Shown here piece by piece: positions 52,165-60,610 of a stretch of 64,000 nucleotides of DNA. Numbering within the stretch: the first letter of the stretch is position 1; every line of letters begins with the position of its first letter. The position numbers and the translations under genes were made by a program. Under the pieces are notes generated by a model that was not told the origin of the DNA, searched no databases, and saw only the letters and a list, made by a program, of their open reading frames with translations. The DNA is from Scatavimonas merdigallinarum (GTDB lineage: Bacteria; Bacillota; Clostridia; Oscillospirales; Acutalibacteraceae), in NCBI GenBank assembly GCA_018713055.1, contig DVFW01000013.1:1-64000 (forward strand). The letters run 5' to 3'.

Positions 52165-53763
52165 CTACTCCAGAAAGATACGGAAGGCTGTGGGAAGCGC
52201 ATATTTTTGCCTAACTTGCTCCATAGTGGCCCATGTAAAGTCCGGTGCTTTTTGTGTGCAGCACATGCAATAACAGGTCATATCCCATTGAATATGTGTA
52301 AAAACATGCCGGTAATGCAACACTTTTTCCAGCGTAATTTCTCCACTTCCCCAGTTTTCGGCTGTTTGTACCGCTTCCTCTTCTGTAAGCGCCCCCTGCA
52401 CGTTTGGCAACTGCCAGAGCCCTGCCAGAAGGCCGCTGCTTTCTCTTTGACAGACTGCAATATCATTTCCACACAATAACAAAAACACCGTTTTTTGCTC
52501 CGTTTTTCGCGCACGCTTTGGCTTTTTAACAGGGAGCATCTGTTGCGACCCGCTTGCATATGCCAGGCAAAAGTTCCGGGCAGGGCAGCACGCACACTTT
52601 GGATTTCCGCCCGGCAGGCATATTGTTGCGCCAAGCTCCATCAGACTTTGCGTAAAGCTGCCGCATTGCCCTAAAGGATACACGCTTTCCAGTATCTGCG
52701 CCATTTCCTTTTTGACCTGCGGCGCATCCACTTCTATAAATTGCTCTGTCACCCTGGAAAGCACACGCAGTACGTTGCCATCCACAGCCGCGCGCGGCTG
52801 TTCAAAACAGATAGAGGCAATCGCTCCTGCAGTGTAGGGACCAACCCCGGGAAGCGAAGCAATATCCATATAGCTGGAAGGAAACACGCCGCCGTAGTCA
52901 CGTACAATTTTTTTTGCCGCTTTTTGCAAATTGCGTGCACGGTTATAATAGCCAAGCCCCTCCCAATATTTAAACAGCGTATCTTCACGCGCCTGTGCAA
53001 GATCTTCTATTGTAGGAAACGCCTCCAAAAAGCGTGCATAGTAGCCTTTCACCGCCTCTACACGCGTTTGCTGCAACATGATTTCCGACAGCCACACATG
53101 ATAAGGCTGTGTATCCCTGCGCCAGTCGAGCTGCCGTGCGTTTTCTTTATACCATTGCAAAAGCGCCTCCGGCAGCTTTCGATACAGGCTTTTTTTGTAT
53201 GCCTGCAACGCTTTCATACGACGGTGCAACTTTTCATATAGCACAAGCATATGCGCTTCTGCACAGTAATTTCGAAGATCCTGTACCGCAATCCAGCGCA
53301 CAGCGCTGTTTTCATCCGGCTTTACAAAAACAGGTTGCTTTTCAGGTACAATCAGGCCGTAAGCAACAGAATAATGTATATGCGCAGGTACCGCTTTTCC
53401 ATTTTTGCTGTGTGCAGGAACCTGCAATATGTCCAGCGACAATATACCGGCGCTCAAAGGATAAACCTGCTGTACGCCCGTTTCCTCACGCGCTTCCCGA
53501 ATTGCCGTATAAAGCAGCTTTTCTTCCCCATCTGCGTGTCCGCCGGGCCATGTAAAGGTATGAAAAAGATTATGATGCACCATAAGCGCTTTGTCCATCG
53601 CAGGGTTTAGCAACAATGCCGAAGCTGTAAAATGTGCTTGTTCATTTTCTCTGCACAAAAGCGTCTTTCCATGCGCTTCCCATGCGGCGAGCATTTTCTT
53701 GCGCACCTGCGCTTCTTCCTTTGTTTGCGGGACAAAACGCAAAAGCTGCGCTTTTATATCCAT
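52165..53763 (-). CDS. mutY: NUDIX-MutY fusion (adenine DNA glycosylase)
   Basis: A 532-residue fusion. Residues about 25-165 are a NUDIX domain with a complete box (GGHADGEEKLL...REAREETG). From about 185 the protein is MutY, with catalytic Glu in WLSEIMLQQTRV, the helix-hairpin-helix LPGVGPYTAGAIAS, the catalytic Asp in AAVDGNVLRV and an iron-sulfur cluster motif CX7CX2CX5C. The C-terminal NUDIX-like 8-oxoG recognition domain follows (from about 405). MutY removes A opposite 8-oxoG. The extra N-terminal NUDIX could sanitise oxidised nucleotides. The start ATG 53763 follows GGGAGGG. Confidence 0.9.
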   Translation of the reverse strand: MDIKAQLLRFVPQTKEEAQVRKKMLAAWEAHGKTLLCRENEQAHFTASALLLNPAMDKALMVHHNLFHTFTWPGGHADGEEKLLYTAIREAREETGVQQVYPLSAGILSLDILQVPAHSKNGKAVPAHIHYSVAYGLIVPEKQPVFVKPDENSAVRWIAVQDLRNYCAEAHMLVLYEKLHRRMKALQAYKKSLYRKLPEALLQWYKENARQLDWRRDTQPYHVWLSEIMLQQTRVEAVKGYYARFLEAFPTIEDLAQAREDTLFKYWEGLGYYNRARNLQKAAKKIVRDYGGVFPSSYMDIASLPGVGPYTAGAIASICFEQPRAAVDGNVLRVLSRVTEQFIEVDAPQVKKEMAQILESVYPLGQCGSFTQSLMELGATICLPGGNPKCACCPARNFCLAYASGSQQMLPVKKPKRARKTEQKTVFLLLCGNDIAVCQRESSGLLAGLWQLPNVQGALTEEEAVQTAENWGSGEITLEKVLHYRHVFTHIQWDMTCYCMCCTQKAPDFTWATMEQVRQKYALPTAFRIFLE

Positions 53764-53974
53764 ATGGCCACCCTCCCATACAGCCAGTATACAGGATTTC
53801 TCCCGGCAATGCAAAAAAACGCAAATTTGCATCTGAAAGCAAATTTTTCAGATTTGTTTTTTACTCCTCCTGCATCTTCCTTTTTTAACATACTTTTTCC
53901 ATGCCTGAACCACTTGCCCATTATGAAAAAAATGGAAATCCCAGTTTACATTAAAATTTCTTAATTTTTGCTTT

Positions 53975-54121
53975 TTGGCATCTCATTTTCAAGTTAAAAT
54001 ATAAATCTTGATAAACAGCTTAAATACTGGGTTTATGGCATGAAAAAAGAGGCCGGAATTTGGATGCATCATTTTTGAGTTCCAAATTTCGACCTCGATT
54101 CAGCTATAAAAAAGATGCCAA
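53975..54121 (+). mobile_element. MITE-like interspersed repeat, copy B
   Basis: 147 bp bounded by a perfect 9-bp terminal inverted repeat (TTGGCATCT at 53975-53983, AGATGCCAA at 54113-54121). An internal imperfect 17-bp hairpin lies at 54048-54064 and 54081-54097. The left 125 bp align with copy A at 35875-35998 in opposite orientation. No coding capacity and no obvious target-site duplication. The inverted ends suggest a miniature inverted-repeat element, moved by an unknown transposase. Confidence 0.7.
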
Positions 54122-54155
54122 CTATAAACGCGAGTATAAAAACATAAACAAAAAT

Positions 54156-54193
54156 AAAAACCGGCGCCATGGTCCCATGGTGCCGGTTTTTTG
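54156..54193 (-). terminator. Terminator of the pyr operon
   Basis: CCGGCGCCATGG and CCATGGTGCCGG pair over 12 bp (one G-U) with a 2-base spacer; A and T runs flank both sides. Minus-strand reading ends in TTTTTATTTTT. Confidence 0.85.
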
Positions 54194-54243
54194 TATATAT
54201 TCTAATTCTATATCAGATCAAATTTTTGCATACAGGGGCTTTC

Positions 54244-55179
54244 TTATGGCAATACAATCTTTCCTGTAACATCCGCCAAAAGCTCCCGCATCTTTTGCGC
54301 CTCGCGCAACGCGGCCCCTGCATAATCCTGCGGGTCGCATTTTTCCTTCTGCCAGGCGCACATAATCCCACGGGATGAATTTACAATCGCACCCAGCCCG
54401 TTTTTGTCAAACGCGCCGGCTATATTGCTTGCCGTCCCCCCCTGCGCGCCGTATCCCGGCACAAGGAAAAAGGTCCGCGGTAGCTCTGCGCGCAGCTCTG
54501 TCAGCTGCTGTGGATATGTCGCACCCACAACTGCACCTACACCTGAATATCCATATTTTCCGGGGATTTCCTCCCCCCATTTTTCGCACATTTTCCCCAT
54601 GCGCAGGTAAATACTCTCCGCACCCTCCAAACACAGATTCTGCAGTTCGCCGGAACTTGGGTTCGATGTTTTTACAAGCACAAATATTGCCTTATTCATC
54701 TTTCTGCATACATCGGTAAGCGGCAAAATACCGTCTGACCCAAGATAGCCGTTTACTGTAAGCGCATCTGCGCCAAACGCCGTAAATTTTTCCCCGTCAA
54801 TCTCCGTTATGCCAAGGTGCGCCGCGGCATAGGCCTGCATTGTAGTGCCTATATCGTTGCGCTTTCCATCCATAATCACAAACATGCCTTTTTTCTGCGC
54901 ATATGCAACTGTCTTGGTAAGCGTCTGCATACCCTGCCATCCATACATTTCATAATAGGCGGCCTGTGGCTTTACAGCGGGTACAGCTGTACATAAAGCA
55001 TCAATCAGTCCCCGGTTATACACCCAAATCGCTTCTGCCGCGCCTTCCATTGTCTTTCCAAACCGGGCAAACGCCGCCTGCTTAATATGCTCTGGAATAT
55101 AATCCAACTTTGGGTCAAGCCCCGCAACTGTGGGGTTTTGCTTCTCTGCAATTTTCTCAATCAATCTGTCCAATGCCAT
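54244..55179 (-). CDS. pyrF: Orotidine 5'-phosphate decarboxylase
   Basis: Last step of UMP synthesis, 311 residues. This is the longer type II PyrF, with VAGLDPKLDYIP at the N terminus, the catalytic lysine loop IMDGKRNDIGTTM and LVKTSNPSSGELQN. GGAGGG precedes ATG 55177-55179; a longer frame to 55269 lacks one. It follows pyrC by 49 bp. Confidence 0.95.
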   Translation of the reverse strand: MALDRLIEKIAEKQNPTVAGLDPKLDYIPEHIKQAAFARFGKTMEGAAEAIWVYNRGLIDALCTAVPAVKPQAAYYEMYGWQGMQTLTKTVAYAQKKGMFVIMDGKRNDIGTTMQAYAAAHLGITEIDGEKFTAFGADALTVNGYLGSDGILPLTDVCRKMNKAIFVLVKTSNPSSGELQNLCLEGAESIYLRMGKMCEKWGEEIPGKYGYSGVGAVVGATYPQQLTELRAELPRTFFLVPGYGAQGGTASNIAGAFDKNGLGAIVNSSRGIMCAWQKEKCDPQDYAGAALREAQKMRELLADVTGKIVLP

Positions 55180-55228
55180 TGTGTTCCCTCCATATGGCTT
55201 CTTTTTTGTTCTGTACAGCCGCCGTGCT

Positions 55229-56509
55229 TTACCGGCAGTCCATATCCTGGTAAACAACCCTGCCTGCAAGAATGGTCGTTTTAACCTTTCCTTTAAGAGT
55301 CATCCCTTTAAACGGCGTATTTTTTGATTTTCCATGCAGGCGCTCCGGGTCAACCGTCCAGGAAGTGTCTGGATCAAACAATACAATATCCGCGGGCATA
55401 CCCGCACGCAGGCTTCCGGCTGGAATACGCAACAGCCTTGCAGGCGTATATGACATCTTATCCAGCAGCTGCGGCAGCGTAAGCGCTCCGGTTTGCACCA
55501 AAAACGTCAATCCTGCGCTCAATGAGGTTTCCATTCCAATCGCCCCGTTGGGCGCTTTTTCAAAATCGGCCTTTTCCTGCGGTGCGTGCGGCGCATGGTC
55601 CGTTGCAATCGCATCAATGGTCCCGTCGCACAGCGCGCCGATAATGGCTTTTCTGTCTTCCTCCGTGCGAAGAGGCGGGTTCATTCTAAAATCCGCATCC
55701 CTTTTTAAAAGCGCCCGATCTGTAAACGCAAAATAATGCGGCGCAGTTTCTGCCGTTACCGGCACGCCCCTGCGTTTTGCATCCCGGATTAGCTCTACAG
55801 ACGTTTTGGTACTTACATGGCAAATATGCACCGGTACACCATATGCAGCGGCAAGCGCAATTTCCCGCGCCGTACCTGCATCCTCTGCCGCGGCAGAAAT
55901 CCCTTTTACGCCAAGGCGTTGTGAAACCTCCCCTTCATGCATAATACCGCCCTGCGCCAGGTACAGATCCTCGCAATGGGCCACAACCGTCATTCCCAGC
56001 TTTGGCGCCTGTTGCATGGCCTGCGCCATAAACGCGGTATTTTCCACCGGTCTTCCATCGTCTGTCAACGCAATTGCTCCACTTTTGTGCAGCTGATGTA
56101 TATCGCACAACTGTTGGCTTTTAAGGCCTTTTGTAACACTTGCAGCCACATATACATGCGCATCGGCCATTTTTGCCTTGTCTAAAATATAACGTACTGT
56201 CTGAGCGTTGTCCACCGTGGGATCTGTGTTTGGCATGGCAAGCAAACTTGTCACCCCACCTGCAGCTGCCGCCCGGCATCCGGAAAAAATATCCTCCTTT
56301 TGCGTATAGCCAGGTTCGCGCAGATGTACATGCATATCTACCAGACCGGGCGCAGCAACCAGTCCGTCTGCTTCTATTACTGTATCAGCTGTCTGTACGT
56401 GCGTACCAAGCGCCTGCACTACGCCTTTGTTTATGAAAATATGCATAATCTGGTTCAACCCTAAAGATGGGTCCACAACTCTTGCATTTTTTATCAGCAT
56501 CCCGCCCAT
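55229..56509 (-). CDS. pyrC: Dihydroorotase
   Basis: Cyclises carbamoyl aspartate to dihydroorotate, 426 residues, class I type. Zinc ligands are in DMHVHLREPG, and other motifs are QKEDIFSGCRAAAAGG, LTDDGRPVEN, VVAHCEDL, HICHVSTK and ATDHAPHAPQEK. The start could be ATG 56509 or an ATG three codons downstream. It lies 20 bp after an unknown membrane protein gene and before pyrF. Confidence 0.95.
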   Translation of the reverse strand: MGGMLIKNARVVDPSLGLNQIMHIFINKGVVQALGTHVQTADTVIEADGLVAAPGLVDMHVHLREPGYTQKEDIFSGCRAAAAGGVTSLLAMPNTDPTVDNAQTVRYILDKAKMADAHVYVAASVTKGLKSQQLCDIHQLHKSGAIALTDDGRPVENTAFMAQAMQQAPKLGMTVVAHCEDLYLAQGGIMHEGEVSQRLGVKGISAAAEDAGTAREIALAAAYGVPVHICHVSTKTSVELIRDAKRRGVPVTAETAPHYFAFTDRALLKRDADFRMNPPLRTEEDRKAIIGALCDGTIDAIATDHAPHAPQEKADFEKAPNGAIGMETSLSAGLTFLVQTGALTLPQLLDKMSYTPARLLRIPAGSLRAGMPADIVLFDPDTSWTVDPERLHGKSKNTPFKGMTLKGKVKTTILAGRVVYQDMDCR

Positions 56510-56529
56510 TGTTGCACCGCCCCCTTTTT

Positions 56530-57882
56530 TTATCTGTATTTATCCCAGTAGCTGTCGGTTTCAAAGGCCGATACAATCTCGTCCTCCCGTACAATCGCAT
56601 GCACTGCTTCCGGCCGCTTCCTTTCCTGCCGTGGAACCCGTTGCTGCACCGGTTTTTTCTTTTTGGGAGCGCCTTTATGTATGGGAGTACTTCCGTTTTC
56701 TTTTATTGTCCCTTCATTTGTGTATTTCCATACATTGCCGGCAGAAGATACCGAATTTTTCGCTTTTGAGCCGGCCCTTCCTACAAAAATACGCAGTTTA
56801 CCACTTTTTTGTAAGTTTTCTTCTGTAACTGCTTCGTCATAATCTTCATTGTTGCTTCTGGAAAGCTCTACGCTGTCCTTTTCCTCTTCTAACACAGTCT
56901 GCTTCTGGGACTCCGCGTTTTGGGTTGCATTTTTCTCTATCGCCACTTCTACGTCTACCCGCAACGGTTTATTTTTAAACACCCGGTCCTGCGACTCATT
57001 TTTTCTAACGTCTACGCTTGTAACACTCTGCACGGGTACGGGTGGCCGGCCATTGAACAGACCGTCTTTTTGCAATTCATCATAAAAATCATCCATGGGT
57101 GAATGCGCACTGTGCAGCTGCGGATATACACATGCTTCCCCATTTGTGCGAATACGCTTTTTTGTCCTGAAAAAAATAATCAGCGCAAAGGCTGCGGCCA
57201 GTACAAGTACAACGGCAAAAGCAGCAAGCAATACAACGCCCATATTTACATCCAGCGGTTTCTCCACAATCTGGCTGAATGTAACACTGCTAACCATATT
57301 ATGAAAAACGCCAAGCTCTTCTACCGAAATATTGTCCCCTGCAGATTGCAGGCGCAGCAGGATCTGCCGGCCGTTGACAATTGTATAGGCCGTTATCGTA
57401 TGGGTTTCCCCATTTTGCAGCGCTGTATGCGTTTCAAAATCAAAAAACAATGCCTGCGGTGTCTCCGTGACCGAGCCGTTTACACTGTTTTGTCTCTCCA
57501 AAAGCTGCTGTTTAAACGCAGCAATCTGCTTTTCAGACAGAAATTTCAAATTATGAACCTCTTTACTTTGTTCGTTTTCAGTCATCTCCACATCAATTTC
57601 ATAAGATTGGTCTGCCGGGTAGGCCAATAAATACAAATTTTCTTTTTCCATACGGTCCTGTGTCTGCGCAGCATCCAGCCCCAGCTTTTCATACAGCGGA
57701 CTGTTTTTTTCCGTTTGCCTTGTGACAACAAGATCGTTCCCGGGAAGCTTTACGCTCATGGAAAGCGGTGAAAGACGGTAGCTGACGTCTACGTCAGACG
57801 CAGCTGCCGGAAGGGCCAGGACCACCAACAGTAAAATTGCAAACAATATACAAATACAGTTTCTCTTTGCTTTCAGAAGCAT
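56530..57882 (-). CDS. Secreted-domain single-pass membrane protein of unknown function
   Basis: A 450-residue protein that I do not recognise. A signal peptide (1-28, ending AAAS) is followed by an extracytoplasmic domain of about 190 residues with NLYLLAYPADQSYEIDVEMTE and ALFFDFETHTALQNG. One membrane helix (about 222-247) is followed by a 200-residue, charged, probably disordered cytoplasmic tail rich in Lys/Glu. AGGAGGAG precedes the ATG. It appears to head the operon with pyrC and pyrF. The ectodomain-helix-tail plan suggests a sensor or scaffold. Confidence 0.8.
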   Translation of the reverse strand: MLLKAKRNCICILFAILLLVVLALPAAASDVDVSYRLSPLSMSVKLPGNDLVVTRQTEKNSPLYEKLGLDAAQTQDRMEKENLYLLAYPADQSYEIDVEMTENEQSKEVHNLKFLSEKQIAAFKQQLLERQNSVNGSVTETPQALFFDFETHTALQNGETHTITAYTIVNGRQILLRLQSAGDNISVEELGVFHNMVSSVTFSQIVEKPLDVNMGVVLLAAFAVVLVLAAAFALIIFFRTKKRIRTNGEACVYPQLHSAHSPMDDFYDELQKDGLFNGRPPVPVQSVTSVDVRKNESQDRVFKNKPLRVDVEVAIEKNATQNAESQKQTVLEEEKDSVELSRSNNEDYDEAVTEENLQKSGKLRIFVGRAGSKAKNSVSSAGNVWKYTNEGTIKENGSTPIHKGAPKKKKPVQQRVPRQERKRPEAVHAIVREDEIVSAFETDSYWDKYR

Positions 57883-57986
57883 AGCCACTCCTCCTGCGGC
57901 AGATGCAGCGCCTGCCGGCTGTTCCGTTTTTATACGCACAAAAATCTGTGTTAAAAAATTATACTATAAAACAGACAAAAATACAA

Positions 57987-58022
57987 GAAAAACAGGCCAG
58001 ACAGTTGTAGTTGTCCGGCCTG
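57987..58022 (-). terminator. Terminator of the ABC exporter operon
   Basis: On the minus strand CAGGCCGGACA pairs with TGTCTGGCCTG (one mismatch region), then TTTTTCTTG. Confidence 0.8.
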
Positions 58023-58046
58023 CTACAGGTTCTTTCCTTTACTTTT

Positions 58047-59672
58047 TTATGAAAGTCTGGCAAAAATTTTTTGCCCTTTAAAACGCATAAACAAATAAAG
58101 CAGCACGTTTAATAAAATAAAATACAAAACGCAGAACACAAGCGCCAGCGTGCCGGAAATGGCCGAAACCAAAGATGCAAAAAGGGCAAGTACAAACGCT
58201 ATGACAAACGGCGGAGCAGACAAAATTATTCCTGCCAGCAATGCGATCAGCACGCTTGCACTTTGTTTTATAACTGCCGTTTCATTTACCCAGTCAAAAC
58301 GCGGGCACAAAAGATTTACACAAACACCCAGCATTCCGCTAAATACGCATACCAAAGCCGGAACCAGCAGCAGCAACAAAATATCGGCAACTCCAAACGG
58401 CATAACAATTGCGCCAACAACAGCCGCAACCACAATCCCTGGCGCACTGACAATCAGATTGGTCAGAGATTTTGCAAAAAAGATATCCATTACCGGAACC
58501 GGCTGAGCCTTTAAAATCCAAAGCGTTTTTCCTTCCAGAGAAATAGAAGGTGCGGAAACATCGTTCATGGCACAGCACAAACTGATTACTGCACACCAAA
58601 GCACCGGCAAAATCGCCGTTAGACCCGGCGAAACATCTCTGAGCATCACAAGAAGCTTATCGCCTTCAAAGAGCATAACACCGGCAGCCAGCACGGCCAT
58701 TATTGTCCCAAACGAACAGTTTAAAATATAAGAAGGCATGCTCAAAAAATACGCAATTTCTTTCTTTAAAAGCGCCATCTTTATACTGTTTTTTCTCAGT
58801 TTCTGTTCCTTATACTTCACCCTGCCCAACGTTTTGGTTGCTGTAACCATTCGGACAAACCGTTTGGACAAGAACCAGTAAACCGCGCCAATTGGCAGAA
58901 CACACCATAATATAAGCAAAAGCATATGCAAAACGTCCTGCTGCCCTACTGCGCACCCAAAGCTGTAAGCAGGCGGCAGAAACTGCCTGACCACCTGGGC
59001 AATCTGCTCACTGTTGGCCACAAGCTGATCAAGATAGCTTTGCAAGTTGGTATATAAATAGAGATAAAGGCCTATCAAAGCAAACATCAGCAGTGCTACG
59101 ACAATATTTTTCCTGCGCAGTCTTGCAAACAGCAGTCCCATCAGCCAGCCCAGCACACAGGAAAGCGCCACTGCAAGCAGCGGCAGCAAAAAAGCGCCCA
59201 AAACAAAGCACAAAAGGCCAAAAGGTGTAAATGCAGCAAAAAAGCTATATGCAACTGCCGACGGTATCATAATAAGCAATTCATAGATATACGTCAGTAC
59301 CAGCAGCATAAGAAGGCGGCTGAGCAAAATGGCCGAAGGCTTCACCGGCATGCTTAAAAGCAGCTCGTTGTCCTTTGCCTCAAACAGATAAGACTGCGCC
59401 GTGAAAACGCTTCCAATTAAACAAAACAGCAGCGAAACGGCAGCGGCAATGGCAAAATAAAGCCACTGCTGGCCTGCATGAATTAGCGGCGGCGCAATCG
59501 CTGCAAACAAAAACGTCATAAACAGAAAAATACAAAAAAACAGATAAACCGCTAAAAGGGTCAATAAAACCGTTTTTGTCGTACTGGTCTTCTTTCCTTT
59601 TGACATTTTAAACATTGAAAAAGCCAGAGCCTGTAAACGGTTTTTCAGCAGCAAGTAAACAGTTTTAGCCAT
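58047..59672 (-). CDS. ABC transporter permease (multi-pass, exporter type)
   Basis: A 541-residue very hydrophobic protein with about twelve predicted helices, transcribed after and overlapping an ATPase gene by 8 bases. The cytoplasmic loop YLFEAKDNELLLSMPVKPSAILLSRL is characteristic of a family of putative Firmicutes ABC exporter membrane proteins. The second half contains a similar EGKTLWILKAQPVPVMDIFFAK loop, which points to an internally duplicated permease. The substrate is unknown. Confidence 0.87.
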   Translation of the reverse strand: MAKTVYLLLKNRLQALAFSMFKMSKGKKTSTTKTVLLTLLAVYLFFCIFLFMTFLFAAIAPPLIHAGQQWLYFAIAAAVSLLFCLIGSVFTAQSYLFEAKDNELLLSMPVKPSAILLSRLLMLLVLTYIYELLIMIPSAVAYSFFAAFTPFGLLCFVLGAFLLPLLAVALSCVLGWLMGLLFARLRRKNIVVALLMFALIGLYLYLYTNLQSYLDQLVANSEQIAQVVRQFLPPAYSFGCAVGQQDVLHMLLLILWCVLPIGAVYWFLSKRFVRMVTATKTLGRVKYKEQKLRKNSIKMALLKKEIAYFLSMPSYILNCSFGTIMAVLAAGVMLFEGDKLLVMLRDVSPGLTAILPVLWCAVISLCCAMNDVSAPSISLEGKTLWILKAQPVPVMDIFFAKSLTNLIVSAPGIVVAAVVGAIVMPFGVADILLLLLVPALVCVFSGMLGVCVNLLCPRFDWVNETAVIKQSASVLIALLAGIILSAPPFVIAFVLALFASLVSAISGTLALVFCVLYFILLNVLLYLFMRFKGQKIFARLS

Positions 59673-60378
59673 CGGTACCCTCCAATTCCAAAAAAACCTC
59701 TTCCAAAGATGTATTGCCCCGCACCTCTTGCGTAGGGCCGCTTACAACCAGCCGCCCGTTTTTAATAATGGCAATTTTATCACAAAGCTTTTCCGCCACC
59801 TCTAGCACATGGGTCGAAAAAAAGATCGCGCCGCCATCGTTGCAAAGCTGCCGCATCTGTTCCTTTAAAAGGTGCGCAGCCTTTGGGTCCAGCCCAACAA
59901 ACGGTTCATCCAGCAGCATAAGCCGTGGTTTGTGAAGCAAGGCAGAAATCAGCGCAATTTTTTGTTTCATTCCATGCGAATACGCGTTAATCGGTTCCGA
60001 AAGATTTTGGGTAATCTCAAACATATCCGCATACTGGCGGATCCGCTGCTGACGGTCTTCCTGCGACACATTGTAAATATCGGCAATAAAATTTAAATAC
60101 TTGGTCCCGGACATAAAATCATACAGATCCGGATTATCCGGAATATAAGCAAGGCGCTGCTTGCAGGCAATCGGATCTTTTTGAACAGATATGCCGTCTA
60201 CCAGTATCTCTCCCAAATCAAACTGCAATAATCCACAGCATGCTTTGATTGTTGTGGTCTTCCCGGCGCCGTTATGCCCGATAAACCCATATATCTCTCC
60301 CGGCAGGATCTCCAAACTCAGGTCATCCACGGCTTTTTTAGAACCATAGGTCTTTGTAAGATGGCTGATTTTCAGCAT
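59665..60378 (-). CDS. ABC transporter ATP-binding protein
   Basis: ATPase partner of the downstream permease, 237 residues. Walker A GHNGAGKTTTIK, signature YSHGMKQKIAL, Walker B LMLLDEPFVGLD and the switch His in STHVLEVAE are all present, as in the CcmA/NatA class of exporters. ATG 60376-60378 follows GGGGGAG. A longer frame without a ribosome site was not used. Confidence 0.93.
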   Translation of the reverse strand: MLKISHLTKTYGSKKAVDDLSLEILPGEIYGFIGHNGAGKTTTIKACCGLLQFDLGEILVDGISVQKDPIACKQRLAYIPDNPDLYDFMSGTKYLNFIADIYNVSQEDRQQRIRQYADMFEITQNLSEPINAYSHGMKQKIALISALLHKPRLMLLDEPFVGLDPKAAHLLKEQMRQLCNDGGAIFFSTHVLEVAEKLCDKIAIIKNGRLVVSGPTQEVRGNTSLEEVFLELEGTDG

Positions 60379-60445
60379 AACATTTCTCCCCCTGACATAC
60401 ACAGAATAGAGCTTTTTTATATTTTAAAAAGCCATTTTATAGAGT

Positions 60446-60474
60446 ATTTTACACGATATTTATCCTATTTGCAA
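60446..60474 (-). promoter_or_regulatory. Promoter of the ABC exporter operon
   Basis: On the minus strand TTGCAA, 17 bases, TAAAAT, about 70 bp before the ATPase start. Confidence 0.65.
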
Positions 60475-60489
60475 GCACATTGCCGTTAA

Positions 60490-60517
60490 AATAAAGAGGC
60501 GGAAATACTTCCGCCTC
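60490..60517 (-). terminator. Terminator after the EF-G-like gene
   Basis: GAGGCGGAA / TTCCGCCTC around a 4-base loop; on the minus strand TTTATTTT follows. Confidence 0.7.
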
Positions 60518-60610
60518 CAACTACTCTGTTCTATTTTATACAGCAGTGCAAATCCAGCAGTTTACCACCGCGCTTCCAAACTTTTGTAAACATGGTGGCA
60601 AACGTCTTTT

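Larger units (their letters stand above)
53764..54243. other. Intergenic region holding repeat copy B
   Basis: 480 bp between mutY (minus) and the pyrF end. It contains the MITE-like repeat and the pyrF terminator. No gene is supported: short plus-strand frames here lack ribosome binding sites. Confidence 0.7.
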
